Shown here piece after piece: positions 7,249 through 14,584 of a stretch of 20,821 nt of DNA. A program made the position numbers and the translations under genes. Source of the stretch: Chthoniobacterales bacterium (GTDB lineage: Bacteria > Verrucomicrobiota > Verrucomicrobiia > Chthoniobacterales > UBA10450); assembly GCA_013694945.1 (NCBI GenBank), contig JACDBM010000055.1, positions 1 to 20,821 of the forward strand, read 5' to 3'. The stretch's first letter is position 1. The number at the start of each line of letters is the position of its first letter. The notes under the pieces are model-generated. The model ran no database searches. It had not been told where the DNA came from and saw nothing but the letters and a program-made list of their open reading frames with translations.

Positions 7249-8370
7249 TCAAAACTCGCGGAACCAGCTGTAGGGAAACGCATCGCCCGGACAATCCGTC
7301 GCCCAGCGCGGGGGGTTCACCTCGCGATGCGGCCGGACGACGATCGCGCGGCCATCCGCTTTCCCGCAACGCTCGCGCAAGTATCGAATCAATTCCTCGG
7401 TCGCCTCCAATTGCGCCTTCGTTGGCCGATCGCGATTGAAATCCCCGACCAGGCAAATGCCCAGGGAGATGTTGTTCAGGTAATCGCTGTGCACGTGGCC
7501 GCCATTGATCTGCCGGCGCCAGCGCTCGCCGATCTCGACCTCGCCGTTCCCGGACGACGTTCCATTTCCCACGACGAAATGATAAGCCATGCCATTCTGC
7601 ATCCGGCGAACACGCCGGTGATAATAATCGAACGCGCGCGCATTTCCTTGCCGCGTCCCGCTGTTGTGCACGATAATGAATTTCCAGCGCGCGCGTTGCA
7701 CCGGCGCACGTCGAATGGCCTCGAGCACGCCGCGGCTCAGGTACCGGTAGCTCGCAGTGCGTTCCCGGCCAAACAGTCGTGAGAAAAAGCTTCGTCGCGG
7801 GGGCGGTGGCGGCGGCGGCTCGAATCCTTGCTCCTCCTCGAGACCAGACTTCTGAACAGTGATATCGGGAGGAGGCCCCGCGGGACTGGCCGAGGGCACC
7901 GGCGGCGGCGTGACGACAGCCGTCGGGCGCGGCGCAGGCGTCTCCTCCTCGGGGGTCGTCGCGCGGGCCGGCAAGTCGCCTTCGTCTTCGTCGGCGTCGC
8001 GCGCCTTCGCCGGCTTCGGAGTTTCCCTTGGCTGGGGCGAGGAACCTTTCTTGCGCTTCGCTGGTGTGGGAGACTCCTCCTCGGATTCATCATCGACCGG
8101 GGAAGCTTTTTTAGGCGCTACGCTCTTCTTGGGTTCCGGGGTTTCTGAAGCCTTTCCCTTTCCCTTTTTCTTCGCCGGCTTGGGCTTGCCGGTCGGACTG
8201 GGCGAATCGGGGGGCGTGGCAGACGGGACGGTCCGCATCTCCTCGCGCGCTTTTAGAAAGGCATCGCGCCTCTTCTTATCCGCCTCGCTAATTTGCCCAT
8301 GTAACAGCGAGACAAAGAACCCGCTCAAGACCAGGGCGCACGCGACCGCGGCGAGTGTGAACCTCCTCAC
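7249..8370 (-). CDS. Exported N-acetylmuramoyl-L-alanine amidase, PGRP/Amidase_2 type, with long disordered linker
   Basis: A 373-residue envelope enzyme expected to cleave the bond between MurNAc and the stem peptide. It opens with a signal peptide or anchor (MRRFTLAAVACALVLSGFF). About 170 residues rich in Lys, Pro, Glu and Ser follow, ending in a run of seven Pro (185-191), and the amidase domain occupies about 225-373. Likely zinc ligands are His235 (IIVHNSG), His348 (RPHREVN) and Cys360 (TDCPG), with the usual Tyr263 in GMAYHFVVGNG, so it looks catalytically intact. The GTG at 8370 is preferred because it gives a compact Arg-Arg signal sequence; a TTG at 8394 would overlap the yihY stop by 8 bases. 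It follows yihY closely and is probably cotranscribed. Lytic or recycling roles cannot be separated. Confidence 0.9.
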   Translation of the reverse strand: MRRFTLAAVACALVLSGFFVSLLHGQISEADKKRRDAFLKAREEMRTVPSATPPDSPSPTGKPKPAKKKGKGKASETPEPKKSVAPKKASPVDDESEEESPTPAKRKKGSSPQPRETPKPAKARDADEDEGDLPARATTPEEETPAPRPTAVVTPPPVPSASPAGPPPDITVQKSGLEEEQGFEPPPPPPPRRSFFSRLFGRERTASYRYLSRGVLEAIRRAPVQRARWKFIIVHNSGTRQGNARAFDYYHRRVRRMQNGMAYHFVVGNGTSSGNGEVEIGERWRRQINGGHVHSDYLNNISLGICLVGDFNRDRPTKAQLEATEELIRYLRERCGKADGRAIVVRPHREVNPPRWATDCPGDAFPYSWFREF

Positions 8371-8386
8371 AAAGCAGGATGTTCGT

Positions 8387-9283
8387 TCAAGCAAGGTGAG
8401 GCTCGGCCGCGGCAGCCGCTTCCGCCTTCCGTTTCGCGGAACGCTCGCGTTCGCGGCGAAGAATGGCGTTCAGTTTGCCGCCGAGCAAGAGCAGCAAACA
8501 GGTGAGATACATCCACAACAGAAGGACAATGAAAGAAGCGAGCGCCAGATAAGTCGCGTTATAGCGATCGTAGCGCGCGACGTAATATTGGAAGAGCTTC
8601 GTGACCAAAATCCACCCGACGGCAAAAAAGAGCGAGCCCGGGAGCGCCTGCCGGACGGTGAGATAATTTTCCGGCGTGAGAAGGTAGAGGGCGAGCGCCA
8701 GAAGGATCAACGCCGCTGCAGTGAGCGGGAGATTCAACAGGCCAACCCACTGCTGGAGCGGAACAGAAAGCTGGAAATTCACCTCTGCGATTCCGGCCAA
8801 CGTCTCGCCAAAGACAATAATGTTGAAGCAAAACAGGATCGTGATTCCGAACCAGAAAAGGAGAAAGAACGAGATCACATATTTGGCCCACCAGTTCCGA
8901 TCCTCCTTCACCCCGTGGGTGCGGCTGAGCGCGTTGGAGATGGTAGCGATGAAGGCGGTGCCAAGCCAAATGCCGGCCGCAATGCCGAGATATCCAACCC
9001 ACCCGGTCGTGCCCGTCACGAGTACATTTGCGGCCTGCGTATCAAGAATGTCCTGCACCTTCGGGTCGGAAGGTAGAAAACTTTTCAGGACCGCGAGCAT
9101 CTGATGCAGCTTCGCCGGGTCTGTGCTGAAGAGCCCGAGGAGATGCCAGAGAAAGAGCAGCCCGGGCGCGAGGGTGAAGAGAAACTGATACGCCATCTGC
9201 GCAGCGAGGCCGGTGGTATCATCCATGGCCGTCTCCCAAACCAAACGCCGGGTGACCCTGCCGACGAATTTGAGACGTCTCAT
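8387..9283 (-). CDS. YihY/BrkB family inner-membrane protein
   Basis: A 298-residue polytopic membrane protein of the YihY/BrkB (UPF0761) family, sometimes labelled ribonuclease BN in error. Six or so hydrophobic segments are visible: about 30-50, 92-113, 135-160, 180-204, 217-236 and 244-268. Family hallmarks include GLAAQMAYQFLFTLAPGLLF near the N-terminus and YLALASFIVLLLWMYLTCLLLLLGGKLNA near the C-terminus, followed by a basic Arg/Lys/Ala-rich tail. Molecular function of the family is not established. Its ATG at 9283 faces the glycosyltransferase gene across an 84-base divergent spacer, and the secreted amidase gene starts within about 16 bases of its stop. Pairing with an amidase suggests an envelope role, which is inference. 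Confidence 0.93.
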   Translation of the reverse strand: MRRLKFVGRVTRRLVWETAMDDTTGLAAQMAYQFLFTLAPGLLFLWHLLGLFSTDPAKLHQMLAVLKSFLPSDPKVQDILDTQAANVLVTGTTGWVGYLGIAAGIWLGTAFIATISNALSRTHGVKEDRNWWAKYVISFFLLFWFGITILFCFNIIVFGETLAGIAEVNFQLSVPLQQWVGLLNLPLTAAALILLALALYLLTPENYLTVRQALPGSLFFAVGWILVTKLFQYYVARYDRYNATYLALASFIVLLLWMYLTCLLLLLGGKLNAILRRERERSAKRKAEAAAAAEPHLA

Positions 9284-9290
9284 CTGCGCG

Positions 9291-9333
9291 GGAGAGTTTA
9301 CTTTGCCCCTTCTAAATATCCATTAAACTCTCC
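9291..9333. promoter_or_regulatory. 10-bp perfect inverted repeat in a divergent promoter region
   Basis: GGAGAGTTTA (9291-9300) and TAAACTCTCC (9324-9333) are exact reverse complements separated by 23 AT-rich bases. The element fills the spacer between yihY and the glycosyltransferase, both of which must start transcription here. It could be an operator for a dimeric regulator or paired promoter elements. No protein-binding evidence can be read from sequence. Confidence 0.5.
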
Positions 9334-9367
9334 GCGCGCGCAGGCAGAGCCGCTGGCCTAACGAGTC

Positions 9368-10468
9368 TTGAAAAACATCCTGATCCTCACGGCCGGTTTC
9401 GGAGAGGGGCACAACAGCGCCGCACGCGGCATCCGCGCCGGGCTCGCGCAGATCGGCGGCGCCCAGGTGCGGGTGGAACTCCATGATCTCTTTTCCGAGA
9501 CTTACGGCCCGGCGAATGACTGGGTGCGCGAAGCCTACCTCGGTTTAATCAATCACCTCCCGCAGGCTTGGGCGGCTGTCTATCGCCGGCTCGATCGACA
9601 GAAGAGTTATACGCCGAACATCAAGCCATTCTTCACCCTCAAGAAGGAGTTCCGGCACCTCCTCGCTCGCTTCGAACCAGACGTGATCGTCTCTGTTTAT
9701 CCCGCATATCCCCACATGCTCGACGAGATGCTCGGGCCCGCCGAACGCGCGTGCGGCAAGCGTGTCGTGGTCGTCACCGATTCGCTTTCTGTGAACGCCA
9801 TCTGGTACCGGTGCAGCGCGCACTATTTCCTTCTCCCGAACGAGCGGAGCGCGACCGTCCTGCACGAAGCCGGGATCGCTCCCGAGAAAACACGCACGTT
9901 CGGGTTTCCGGTGAGCCCGGAGTTTGCGGAGCCGGGTCTCTGCCGAGCTCCGCCCTCGCCAAACGAGAGGAGCCGCGTGCTCTACCTGATCAACTCGCGA
10001 AAGTCTACTGCACCCGAATTGGCGCAGCGGCTCGCCGGCGTCGAAGGCATTCAGTTGACGGTCGCCTTCGGACGCGATCGGCGTCTCCGCAGATCCATCG
10101 AGAACATCCGTCACTTCGCGCTGCGACCCTTCCAGACGGTCGGCTGGAGCGAAGAGCTTCCGCGTTTGTTGCGAGCGTCGCATTTGCTCATCAGCAAGGC
10201 CGGTGGCGCGACCGTGCAGGAAGCGTTCGCCGCCGGCTGTCCGATGATTGTTAATCACGTCATTCCCGGGCAGGAGGAAGGGAACGCGCGCTACCTTGTT
10301 GAAATGAACTGCGGCCGTGTCGCAGGAACGGATGATGCGGTCATCGCCGCGGTGCGCGCGGTCTTTGCGGACAATTCGACGCTGTGGCGCACGTGGTCGA
10401 AAAATATCGCGGAGCAAAGCAAGCCGGCTGCATCGCTCGACATCGCGCGTTTTCTTTTGTCTCTCTAG
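9368..10468 (+). CDS. MGDG synthase-like / GT28 glycosyltransferase (diacylglycerol glycosyltransferase type)
   Basis: A 366-residue GT-B fold glycosyltransferase like bacterial processive diacylglycerol glucosyltransferases and MurG. The N-terminus has ILILTAGFGEGHNSAARGI (4-22), the acceptor-side glycine loop of MGDG-synthase-type enzymes. The middle has EPDVIVSVYPAYPHMLDEM and VVVVTDSLSV. The C-terminal domain carries the nucleotide-sugar signature SKAGGATVQEAFAAGCPMIV (276-295) and PGQEEGN (300-306). It probably adds sugar from a UDP donor to a membrane lipid at the cytosolic face; sugar and acceptor are not determinable. The start is a TTG at 9368, directly before KNILILTAG, with no Shine-Dalgarno site. 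It is divergent from yihY and converges with lysS. Confidence 0.9.
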   Translation: MKNILILTAGFGEGHNSAARGIRAGLAQIGGAQVRVELHDLFSETYGPANDWVREAYLGLINHLPQAWAAVYRRLDRQKSYTPNIKPFFTLKKEFRHLLARFEPDVIVSVYPAYPHMLDEMLGPAERACGKRVVVVTDSLSVNAIWYRCSAHYFLLPNERSATVLHEAGIAPEKTRTFGFPVSPEFAEPGLCRAPPSPNERSRVLYLINSRKSTAPELAQRLAGVEGIQLTVAFGRDRRLRRSIENIRHFALRPFQTVGWSEELPRLLRASHLLISKAGGATVQEAFAAGCPMIVNHVIPGQEEGNARYLVEMNCGRVAGTDDAVIAAVRAVFADNSTLWRTWSKNIAEQSKPAASLDIARFLLSL

Positions 10469-10470
10469 GA

Positions 10471-10486
10471 GCGGCGAGATCGCCGC
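10471..10486. repeat. 7-bp hairpin in the convergent gap between glycosyltransferase and lysS
   Basis: GCGGCGA (10471-10477) and TCGCCGC (10480-10486) are perfect reverse complements with two bases between them. The hairpin begins two bases after the glycosyltransferase stop. No T-run follows on either strand, so termination is possible but not shown. The rest of the gap to 10555 holds nothing I can identify. Confidence 0.45.
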
Positions 10487-10555
10487 CGCCTCGAGCTGCT
10501 TGGTTGCTCTCGACCGAGGAATAAGTCCTGACACCGGACGTTCGTAGCGATTTCG

Positions 10556-12007
10556 TCACTCCCGCTTCGGCTTTAAGAGCGGGAACAAGATCACGTCCCG
10601 GATCGACTCTGCGCCCGTCAGCAGCATCGTGAGCCGATCGATCCCAATCCCGACCCCGCCCGCTGGCGGCATGCCATGCTCAAGGGCCAGCAGAAACTCC
10701 TCGTCGAGCTGCTGCGTCTCCTCGCCGGCTTGCTCCAGCAGGCGTCGGCGTTGAATGACCGGATCGTTTAACTCCGAGTAGCCAGGCGAGATTTCCTGCC
10801 CGTTGATGATCAACTCGTAGACATCGACGAGCGAATCGTCTTCCCGATTCTGTCTGGCCAGGGGCACCAGCTCTTTCGGACAATGCGTCACAAAAAGAGG
10901 ATCGAATGTTTTTTCCTCCACCAGCTTCTCGAAGACTTGCTGCGTCACTTCGTAGTCGGCCATTTGCGGGCGGATCTCGACGCCTAATTCTGCGCAACGC
11001 TCCCGCCGTCGTTCGCTCGTATATTCGAACCAATCAGGATCAATTTCGCGAATGAGGTCCCGGTAAGACGCGCGGCGCCAGGGCCGGGTGAGATTGATCG
11101 TGCGTGTGACATTTCCCTCCTCATCCTTGTGTTCGACTTGCAATCCACCGCTCACTGTCGCCGCCAGATGGCAGATGAGCTCCTCGACGAGGTTCGCCAT
11201 TTTCTCGAAATCCGCGTAGGCCCAGTAGGCTTCCAGCATCGTGAATTCCGGATTGTGCCGGCGGGAGATACCTTCATTCCGGAAATTGCGGTTCAGCTCG
11301 AAGACTTTGGTGAACCCGCCCACGAGCAGGCGCTTCAGATAAAGCTCCGGCGCGATGCGGAGGAACAACTCGAGCCCGAGCGCTTTGTGATGGGTCCGGA
11401 ACGGTTCCGCCGCCGCGCCCCCGGCGACGGCTTGCAGCATCGGCGTTTCCACTTCCAGAAACCCGCGGTCTTCCAAAAAGCGCCTCATCTCGCGAACAAG
11501 CCGGATTCTCTTTTCGAAAACGGCGCGCGACTGCTCGTTAGTCAGCAGATCAAGGTAGCGCTGCCGATACCGGGCCTCCACGTCCTGCAGCCCGTGCCAT
11601 TTTTCCGGCAGCGGCCGCAACGCTTTCCCGAGTACTTGAAAGCTGCTCACTCTGAGCGTCGGCTCTCCGGTCCTGGTCGCGAAACAGGTCCCTTCCACGC
11701 CGATGAAGTCACCCAGGTCGAGCAGCCCGAAGATCTTCATCAGCTCAGGACCGAGTTCCTTTGTGTTCAGGTAAACCTGGACGCGGCCGGTAGCATCACG
11801 CAGATCCAGAAAATGGCTTTTGCCTATGTCGCGATGCGCGGTGATCCGCCCAGCCGCGCGGAGGGTTGTGCCTTCGGCAAATCTTTCGCGCACGTCGGCG
11901 ATGGTTCCGGACGTGTCATACGCCCCGCCGAACGCGGTCACTCCGCGTGCCTGAAGGTTCTCCAGTTTGTGCCGTCGCTGGGCGATCAGCTCATTTTCCT
12001 CATCCAT
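10556..12007 (-). CDS. lysS: Lysyl-tRNA synthetase, class II
   Basis: A 483-residue class II aminoacyl-tRNA synthetase that charges tRNA-Lys. An N-terminal OB-fold anticodon-binding domain spans about 47-130 (LRAAGRITAHRDIGKSHFLD). The catalytic domain has a motif 1 region (RGFLEVETPML, 181-191), motif 2 FRNEGISRRHNPEFTMLE (242-259) and motif 3 GIGIDRLTMLLT (453-464). Length is normal for bacterial LysS. GGAAAEPFRTHHKALG (196-211), usually GGAxARPFxTHHNAL, is the expected substrate-loop region. The ATG at 12007 is chosen because it leads into ENELIAQRRHKLENLQARG, the usual N-terminal helix. No Shine-Dalgarno site is evident. It is transcribed alone, away from the ACT-domain gene. Confidence 0.97.
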   Translation of the reverse strand: MDEENELIAQRRHKLENLQARGVTAFGGAYDTSGTIADVRERFAEGTTLRAAGRITAHRDIGKSHFLDLRDATGRVQVYLNTKELGPELMKIFGLLDLGDFIGVEGTCFATRTGEPTLRVSSFQVLGKALRPLPEKWHGLQDVEARYRQRYLDLLTNEQSRAVFEKRIRLVREMRRFLEDRGFLEVETPMLQAVAGGAAAEPFRTHHKALGLELFLRIAPELYLKRLLVGGFTKVFELNRNFRNEGISRRHNPEFTMLEAYWAYADFEKMANLVEELICHLAATVSGGLQVEHKDEEGNVTRTINLTRPWRRASYRDLIREIDPDWFEYTSERRRERCAELGVEIRPQMADYEVTQQVFEKLVEEKTFDPLFVTHCPKELVPLARQNREDDSLVDVYELIINGQEISPGYSELNDPVIQRRRLLEQAGEETQQLDEEFLLALEHGMPPAGGVGIGIDRLTMLLTGAESIRDVILFPLLKPKRE

Positions 12008-12140
12008 CTTCGGCGGCGGAGTCTAGTGCGAGGTGATGAAATGAACAGTCGGAATCCGCCGCTTCTCCGCGGAATATTCGTTTGCAAAAAAAAGGGCCTC
12101 GATGACATAGTTCGCGCCCGCCCACCTGTTTTGCACGGCT
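12008..12140. other. Divergent spacer between lysS and the ACT-domain gene
   Basis: A 133-base gap that must hold promoters for both neighbours. A run of eight As at 12086-12093 and a short CCGC/GCGG hairpin just before it are the only visible structure. No T-box, leader peptide or other riboregulator could be recognised in front of lysS. Confidence 0.35.
12082..12111 (+). promoter_or_regulatory. Possible promoter for the ACT-domain gene
   Basis: TTGCAA (12082-12087) and CATAGT (12106-12111) lie 18 bases apart, each matching the sigma-70 consensus at four of six positions. The A-tract lies in the spacer. The implied start site is about 25 bases before the TTG start codon. Confidence 0.25.
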
Positions 12141-12605
12141 TTGAATTTACCCGAAACAACCTCCAAAATCGACGGACCGCTGGTTCGCCAGTTCTCCGTT
12201 TTCCTCCCGAACAAAGTCGGCGCCATGCTCGATGTGGTGAAGCTGCTGAATGCGCATCACGTCGACGTTCTCGCTCTCAGCATCTCGGAATCGACGGACT
12301 CCGCGATCGCACGCATCGTGGTCAGTGATCCGGACCGGGTGGAGATGCTTTTCGGCGAGCACGATGTCGCGTTCGGCGTTTGTAAGATGATTCTCGTGGA
12401 GATGATGGAAGTCGCTGGTCAGCTCTCGAAGTTGCTGGCCGCGCTCCTCATGGCCGAAGTGAACGTGCATTTCACCTATCCGCTGCTGACGCGGCCGCGC
12501 GGCTTCGCCGCGCTCGCCTTGCATGTCGACGATACGGATTGCGCAACGTCTGTCCTGCTTGGCGAAGGCTTTAAACTCCTGAGCCAAAGCGACATCTCTC
12601 GTTAA
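12141..12605 (+). CDS. Tandem ACT-domain protein (amino-acid-binding regulatory type)
   Basis: A 154-residue protein that is little more than two ACT modules. The first, about 17-72, has FSVFLPNKVGAMLDVVKLLN and ALSISESTDSAIARIVVSD. The second, about 84-150, has ILVEMMEVAGQLSKLLAALL and GFAALALHVDD. ACT domains bind amino acids or similar ligands and usually regulate a partner enzyme; proteins of this shape are often annotated as amino-acid-binding or acetolactate-synthase-like regulators. The ligand is unknown. No ATG or GTG lies near the expected start, so the TTG at 12141 is used, giving NLPETTSKIDGPLVRQFSV. It is divergent from lysS and 86 bases before a membrane TPR gene, with no biosynthetic enzyme nearby to name its target. 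Confidence 0.85.
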   Translation: MNLPETTSKIDGPLVRQFSVFLPNKVGAMLDVVKLLNAHHVDVLALSISESTDSAIARIVVSDPDRVEMLFGEHDVAFGVCKMILVEMMEVAGQLSKLLAALLMAEVNVHFTYPLLTRPRGFAALALHVDDTDCATSVLLGEGFKLLSQSDISR

Positions 12606-12647
12606 CGGTCTGGGACTCAGCCCGCATGCCGCAGCCGCGCCGGTGAT

Positions 12648-12677
12648 TTGACAGCCGTCCGAGCTGTCGAGTACAAG
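12648..12677 (+). promoter_or_regulatory. Promoter with overlapping inverted repeat before the TPR gene
   Basis: TTGACA (12648-12653, exact -35 consensus) and TACAAG (12672-12677) are spaced by 18 bases. GACAGC (12650-12655) and GCTGTC (12663-12668) form a perfect 6-bp inverted repeat with a 7-base centre that overlaps the -35 box and the spacer, where a repressor could block polymerase. The 6-bp arms could also arise by chance. Confidence 0.45.
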
Positions 12678-12691
12678 ACGAGAAGTTCATC

Positions 12692-13813
12692 ATGCGCGCG
12701 ACAATTTTTACTTCGGGCCCTGACAAAACGTTCGCCATCGCGCTGGCGATCGTCGCTCTTGTCGGCGCCTTAGAGATCGCCGCGGTGGCGATTCATTACC
12801 TCGGCCAGAGGCGTGCGGTCGCGCCGGCTGCTCCACCTTCGGCAGCCACCGTGGAACCAGCTACACCCCGCGTCGCCCCGGCCGCCGCAACGTCGCCTTC
12901 GCCCGCCCCTGCCCTCACGCAAGGCAGCACGGCCGCGCAATCGACTCCGAGCAACGCTGCGCTTTCCGCCGCCGAGCATCTCTTGAAAGAAGCCACATCG
13001 TTACGGGAACGCGGCGACACTACGAACGCTCTCGCGCGCCTCCAGGAGGCCGCGCAACGCGATCCAAAGAACGCAAACGTGCTGGCCGAGATGGCGATGA
13101 TTTACGAATCGGTTCAGGCCTTGGATCGGTCTAACGAGACCTGGCGCAGAATCCAGGAGATCGGCCCAGGGGCGGGCGCGCTCTACGAACTGGCCGAGTT
13201 GAAACTCAAGGTCGGCGTTGCTCCTGTCGCCGGGGGCCCGGGCTTTGCCGGAGTTTCGCCGCTCGCTGGAAACACGCGGACCGGTCCGGATGGCATTCCC
13301 GACGGCGCCACTTTCGGCATCACCGAGGCAAGCGTGACGGAGACGCCCGATGCGGAAGCGCAGACGAACCTGACCTTGCGAGTCGGGGTGAAGGTGCGTC
13401 CGAAAACGCTCGTGGACCACACAAAGGTGAAAATCCAAGTCTACTTTTACGACACGGTAAATAACAGCAAAGTCGCGCTGACCGACGCGGAAGTGAACTA
13501 TGAATGGCTCACACCGAACCACGATTGGAAGAGCAGCAATCCGGAAATCCTCGCGGTGAGTTATGTGCGTCTGAAGAACGGCGCGATTTCTTCCGAAGCT
13601 GCATTAACGGAAGCCGCGGCCGCAGTGACCCCGCCGAGTTCGGGCCGAAAATCCCGCTCTGCCTCGAAGGCGCCAACGGCTCCTGACGCCAACCGGAAAT
13701 ACGCCGGCTATCAGGTGCGCGTTTACTACAACGATCAGCTGCAGGATGTGCGGGCCGAACCGACGAAACTGCTGAACGATTTTCCGCCGCCGCTCACTCT
13801 CGGTTCTCAGTGA
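12692..13813 (+). CDS. Membrane-anchored TPR-repeat protein, function unknown
   Basis: A 373-residue protein with one N-terminal membrane helix (about 14-37, FAIALAIVALVGALEIAAVAI). A Pro/Ala-rich linker to about 88 follows, then a tetratricopeptide-like region at about 90-170 (AEHLLKEATSLRERGDTTNA and LARLQEAAQRDPKNANVLAE). The C-terminal half is predicted beta-rich (LTLRVGVKVRPKTLVDHTKV, VYFYDTVNNSKVALTD, YAGYQVRVYYNDQLQDVRAEP), with a Ser/Ala/Lys low-complexity insert near 320-340. I do not recognise a named family for this half. A weak GAGAAG lies before the ATG at 12692. The stop overlaps the next gene's start (TGATG), so this scaffold-like protein and the receiver/DUF4388 protein are probably made together and may interact. 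Confidence 0.85.
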   Translation: MRATIFTSGPDKTFAIALAIVALVGALEIAAVAIHYLGQRRAVAPAAPPSAATVEPATPRVAPAAATSPSPAPALTQGSTAAQSTPSNAALSAAEHLLKEATSLRERGDTTNALARLQEAAQRDPKNANVLAEMAMIYESVQALDRSNETWRRIQEIGPGAGALYELAELKLKVGVAPVAGGPGFAGVSPLAGNTRTGPDGIPDGATFGITEASVTETPDAEAQTNLTLRVGVKVRPKTLVDHTKVKIQVYFYDTVNNSKVALTDAEVNYEWLTPNHDWKSSNPEILAVSYVRLKNGAISSEAALTEAAAAVTPPSSGRKSRSASKAPTAPDANRKYAGYQVRVYYNDQLQDVRAEPTKLLNDFPPPLTLGSQ

Positions 13814-14499
13814 TGCAGGCGCTCATCGTCCATTGCGACGCCGAGGTCGGCGAACAGTTGGTCGAAATGGTTGAGGGATACACGGAACACGATTGCTGTT
13901 TTGGCAGTTCCGACTCCGCTGCGCTGGCTTGGGCACGCCGCATGACGCGTTGCTCTCTTCTTATCACCCAACTTCGCGGAGACGCGGTGGATGGTCTTAC
14001 CCTCGGTGGAACGCTTAGCGAGATCTTCACTGGTTTGCAGACAATGTTTCTGCCTGATTACCCTGCCTCGAAGCAGCGCCTCCGGCTGGCGGACACAAAA
14101 GTTTTTCCGGAGCCGATCGACGGCGACGGCCTGCTGCGCGCCATCGCGCGCGCGGAGATGCAACGCCAAATCGGCCAGGATATTTATCACCCAGTCGATG
14201 TCCTGCAGATGCTCTGCCTCGCCCGGCGCAGCGGAGCGGTGCAATTGGTAAAGGGATCCGCGACGGCCGTGATTTTCTTGCACGACGGCAACATCATTCG
14301 CGCGGAACAAGGAGCCGCTCACGGCGAGAAAGCCTTGGATCAAATTCTGCGGTGGGACGCGGTCGAATTCGCCTACGACCAGTCTGTGCGCGCGCCGGCA
14401 GAAACCATGCGGGTGTCCTGGGATCAAGCATCGCTCTTGGTCGGTGCCGCAGGCGAATTTCCCGTGGACCGCTTACGCCTGGATAGCGCGCCCTGCTGA
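13813..14499 (+). CDS. Degenerate receiver plus DUF4388 (PatA-like) regulator
   Basis: A 228-residue two-part protein. Residues 1-115 look like a response-regulator receiver: MQALIVHCDAEVG matches the first strand and acidic pocket, and SLLITQLRGDAVDGLTL (48-64) matches the third strand and loop. The usual phospho-acceptor Asp is Gln53, and the conserved Lys-Pro near the fifth strand is Glu100-Pro101. Residues about 125-190 match DUF4388/PatA N-terminal domains (VDVLQMLCLARRSGAVQLV, VIFLHDGNIIRAEQGA, ALDQILRW), found in gliding and motility regulators and other signalling proteins. It therefore probably signals without phosphorylation. The ATG at 13813 shares its A with the preceding TGA. No DNA-binding domain is present, so it likely acts through protein contact. 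Confidence 0.85.
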   Translation: MQALIVHCDAEVGEQLVEMVEGYTEHDCCFGSSDSAALAWARRMTRCSLLITQLRGDAVDGLTLGGTLSEIFTGLQTMFLPDYPASKQRLRLADTKVFPEPIDGDGLLRAIARAEMQRQIGQDIYHPVDVLQMLCLARRSGAVQLVKGSATAVIFLHDGNIIRAEQGAAHGEKALDQILRWDAVEFAYDQSVRAPAETMRVSWDQASLLVGAAGEFPVDRLRLDSAPC

Positions 14500-14548
14500 A
14501 ACCCGCTGAAGCACTGCATCCGAGAGCAGCAAACGCGTGCGCGACGAC

Positions 14549-14576
14549 TTTGATCTCAGGCCACTTGCGGTATTTT
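14549..14576 (+). promoter_or_regulatory. Weak promoter candidate before the secreted protein gene
   Basis: TTTGAT (14549-14554) and TATTTT (14571-14576) are 16 bases apart. If used, transcription would begin at or next to the GTG start at 14585, giving a leaderless or near-leaderless message, which would fit the missing Shine-Dalgarno site. Confidence 0.22.
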
Positions 14577-14584
14577 AGCGCCTC

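Noticed and set aside
7859..9076. Plus-strand open frame of 405 codons across the amidase and yihY genes
   Set aside because: It crosses two well-supported minus-strand genes, and its product is low-complexity Gly/Ser then charged sequence with no domain.
12056..12075. Possible attenuator or riboswitch before lysS
   Set aside because: Only a 4-bp CCGC/GCGG stem is present and no T-box consensus or specifier structure could be found.
11129..12328. Plus-strand open frame of 399 codons opposite lysS
   Set aside because: It mirrors conserved LysRS motifs in antisense and runs over the start of the ACT gene; no independent coding signal.
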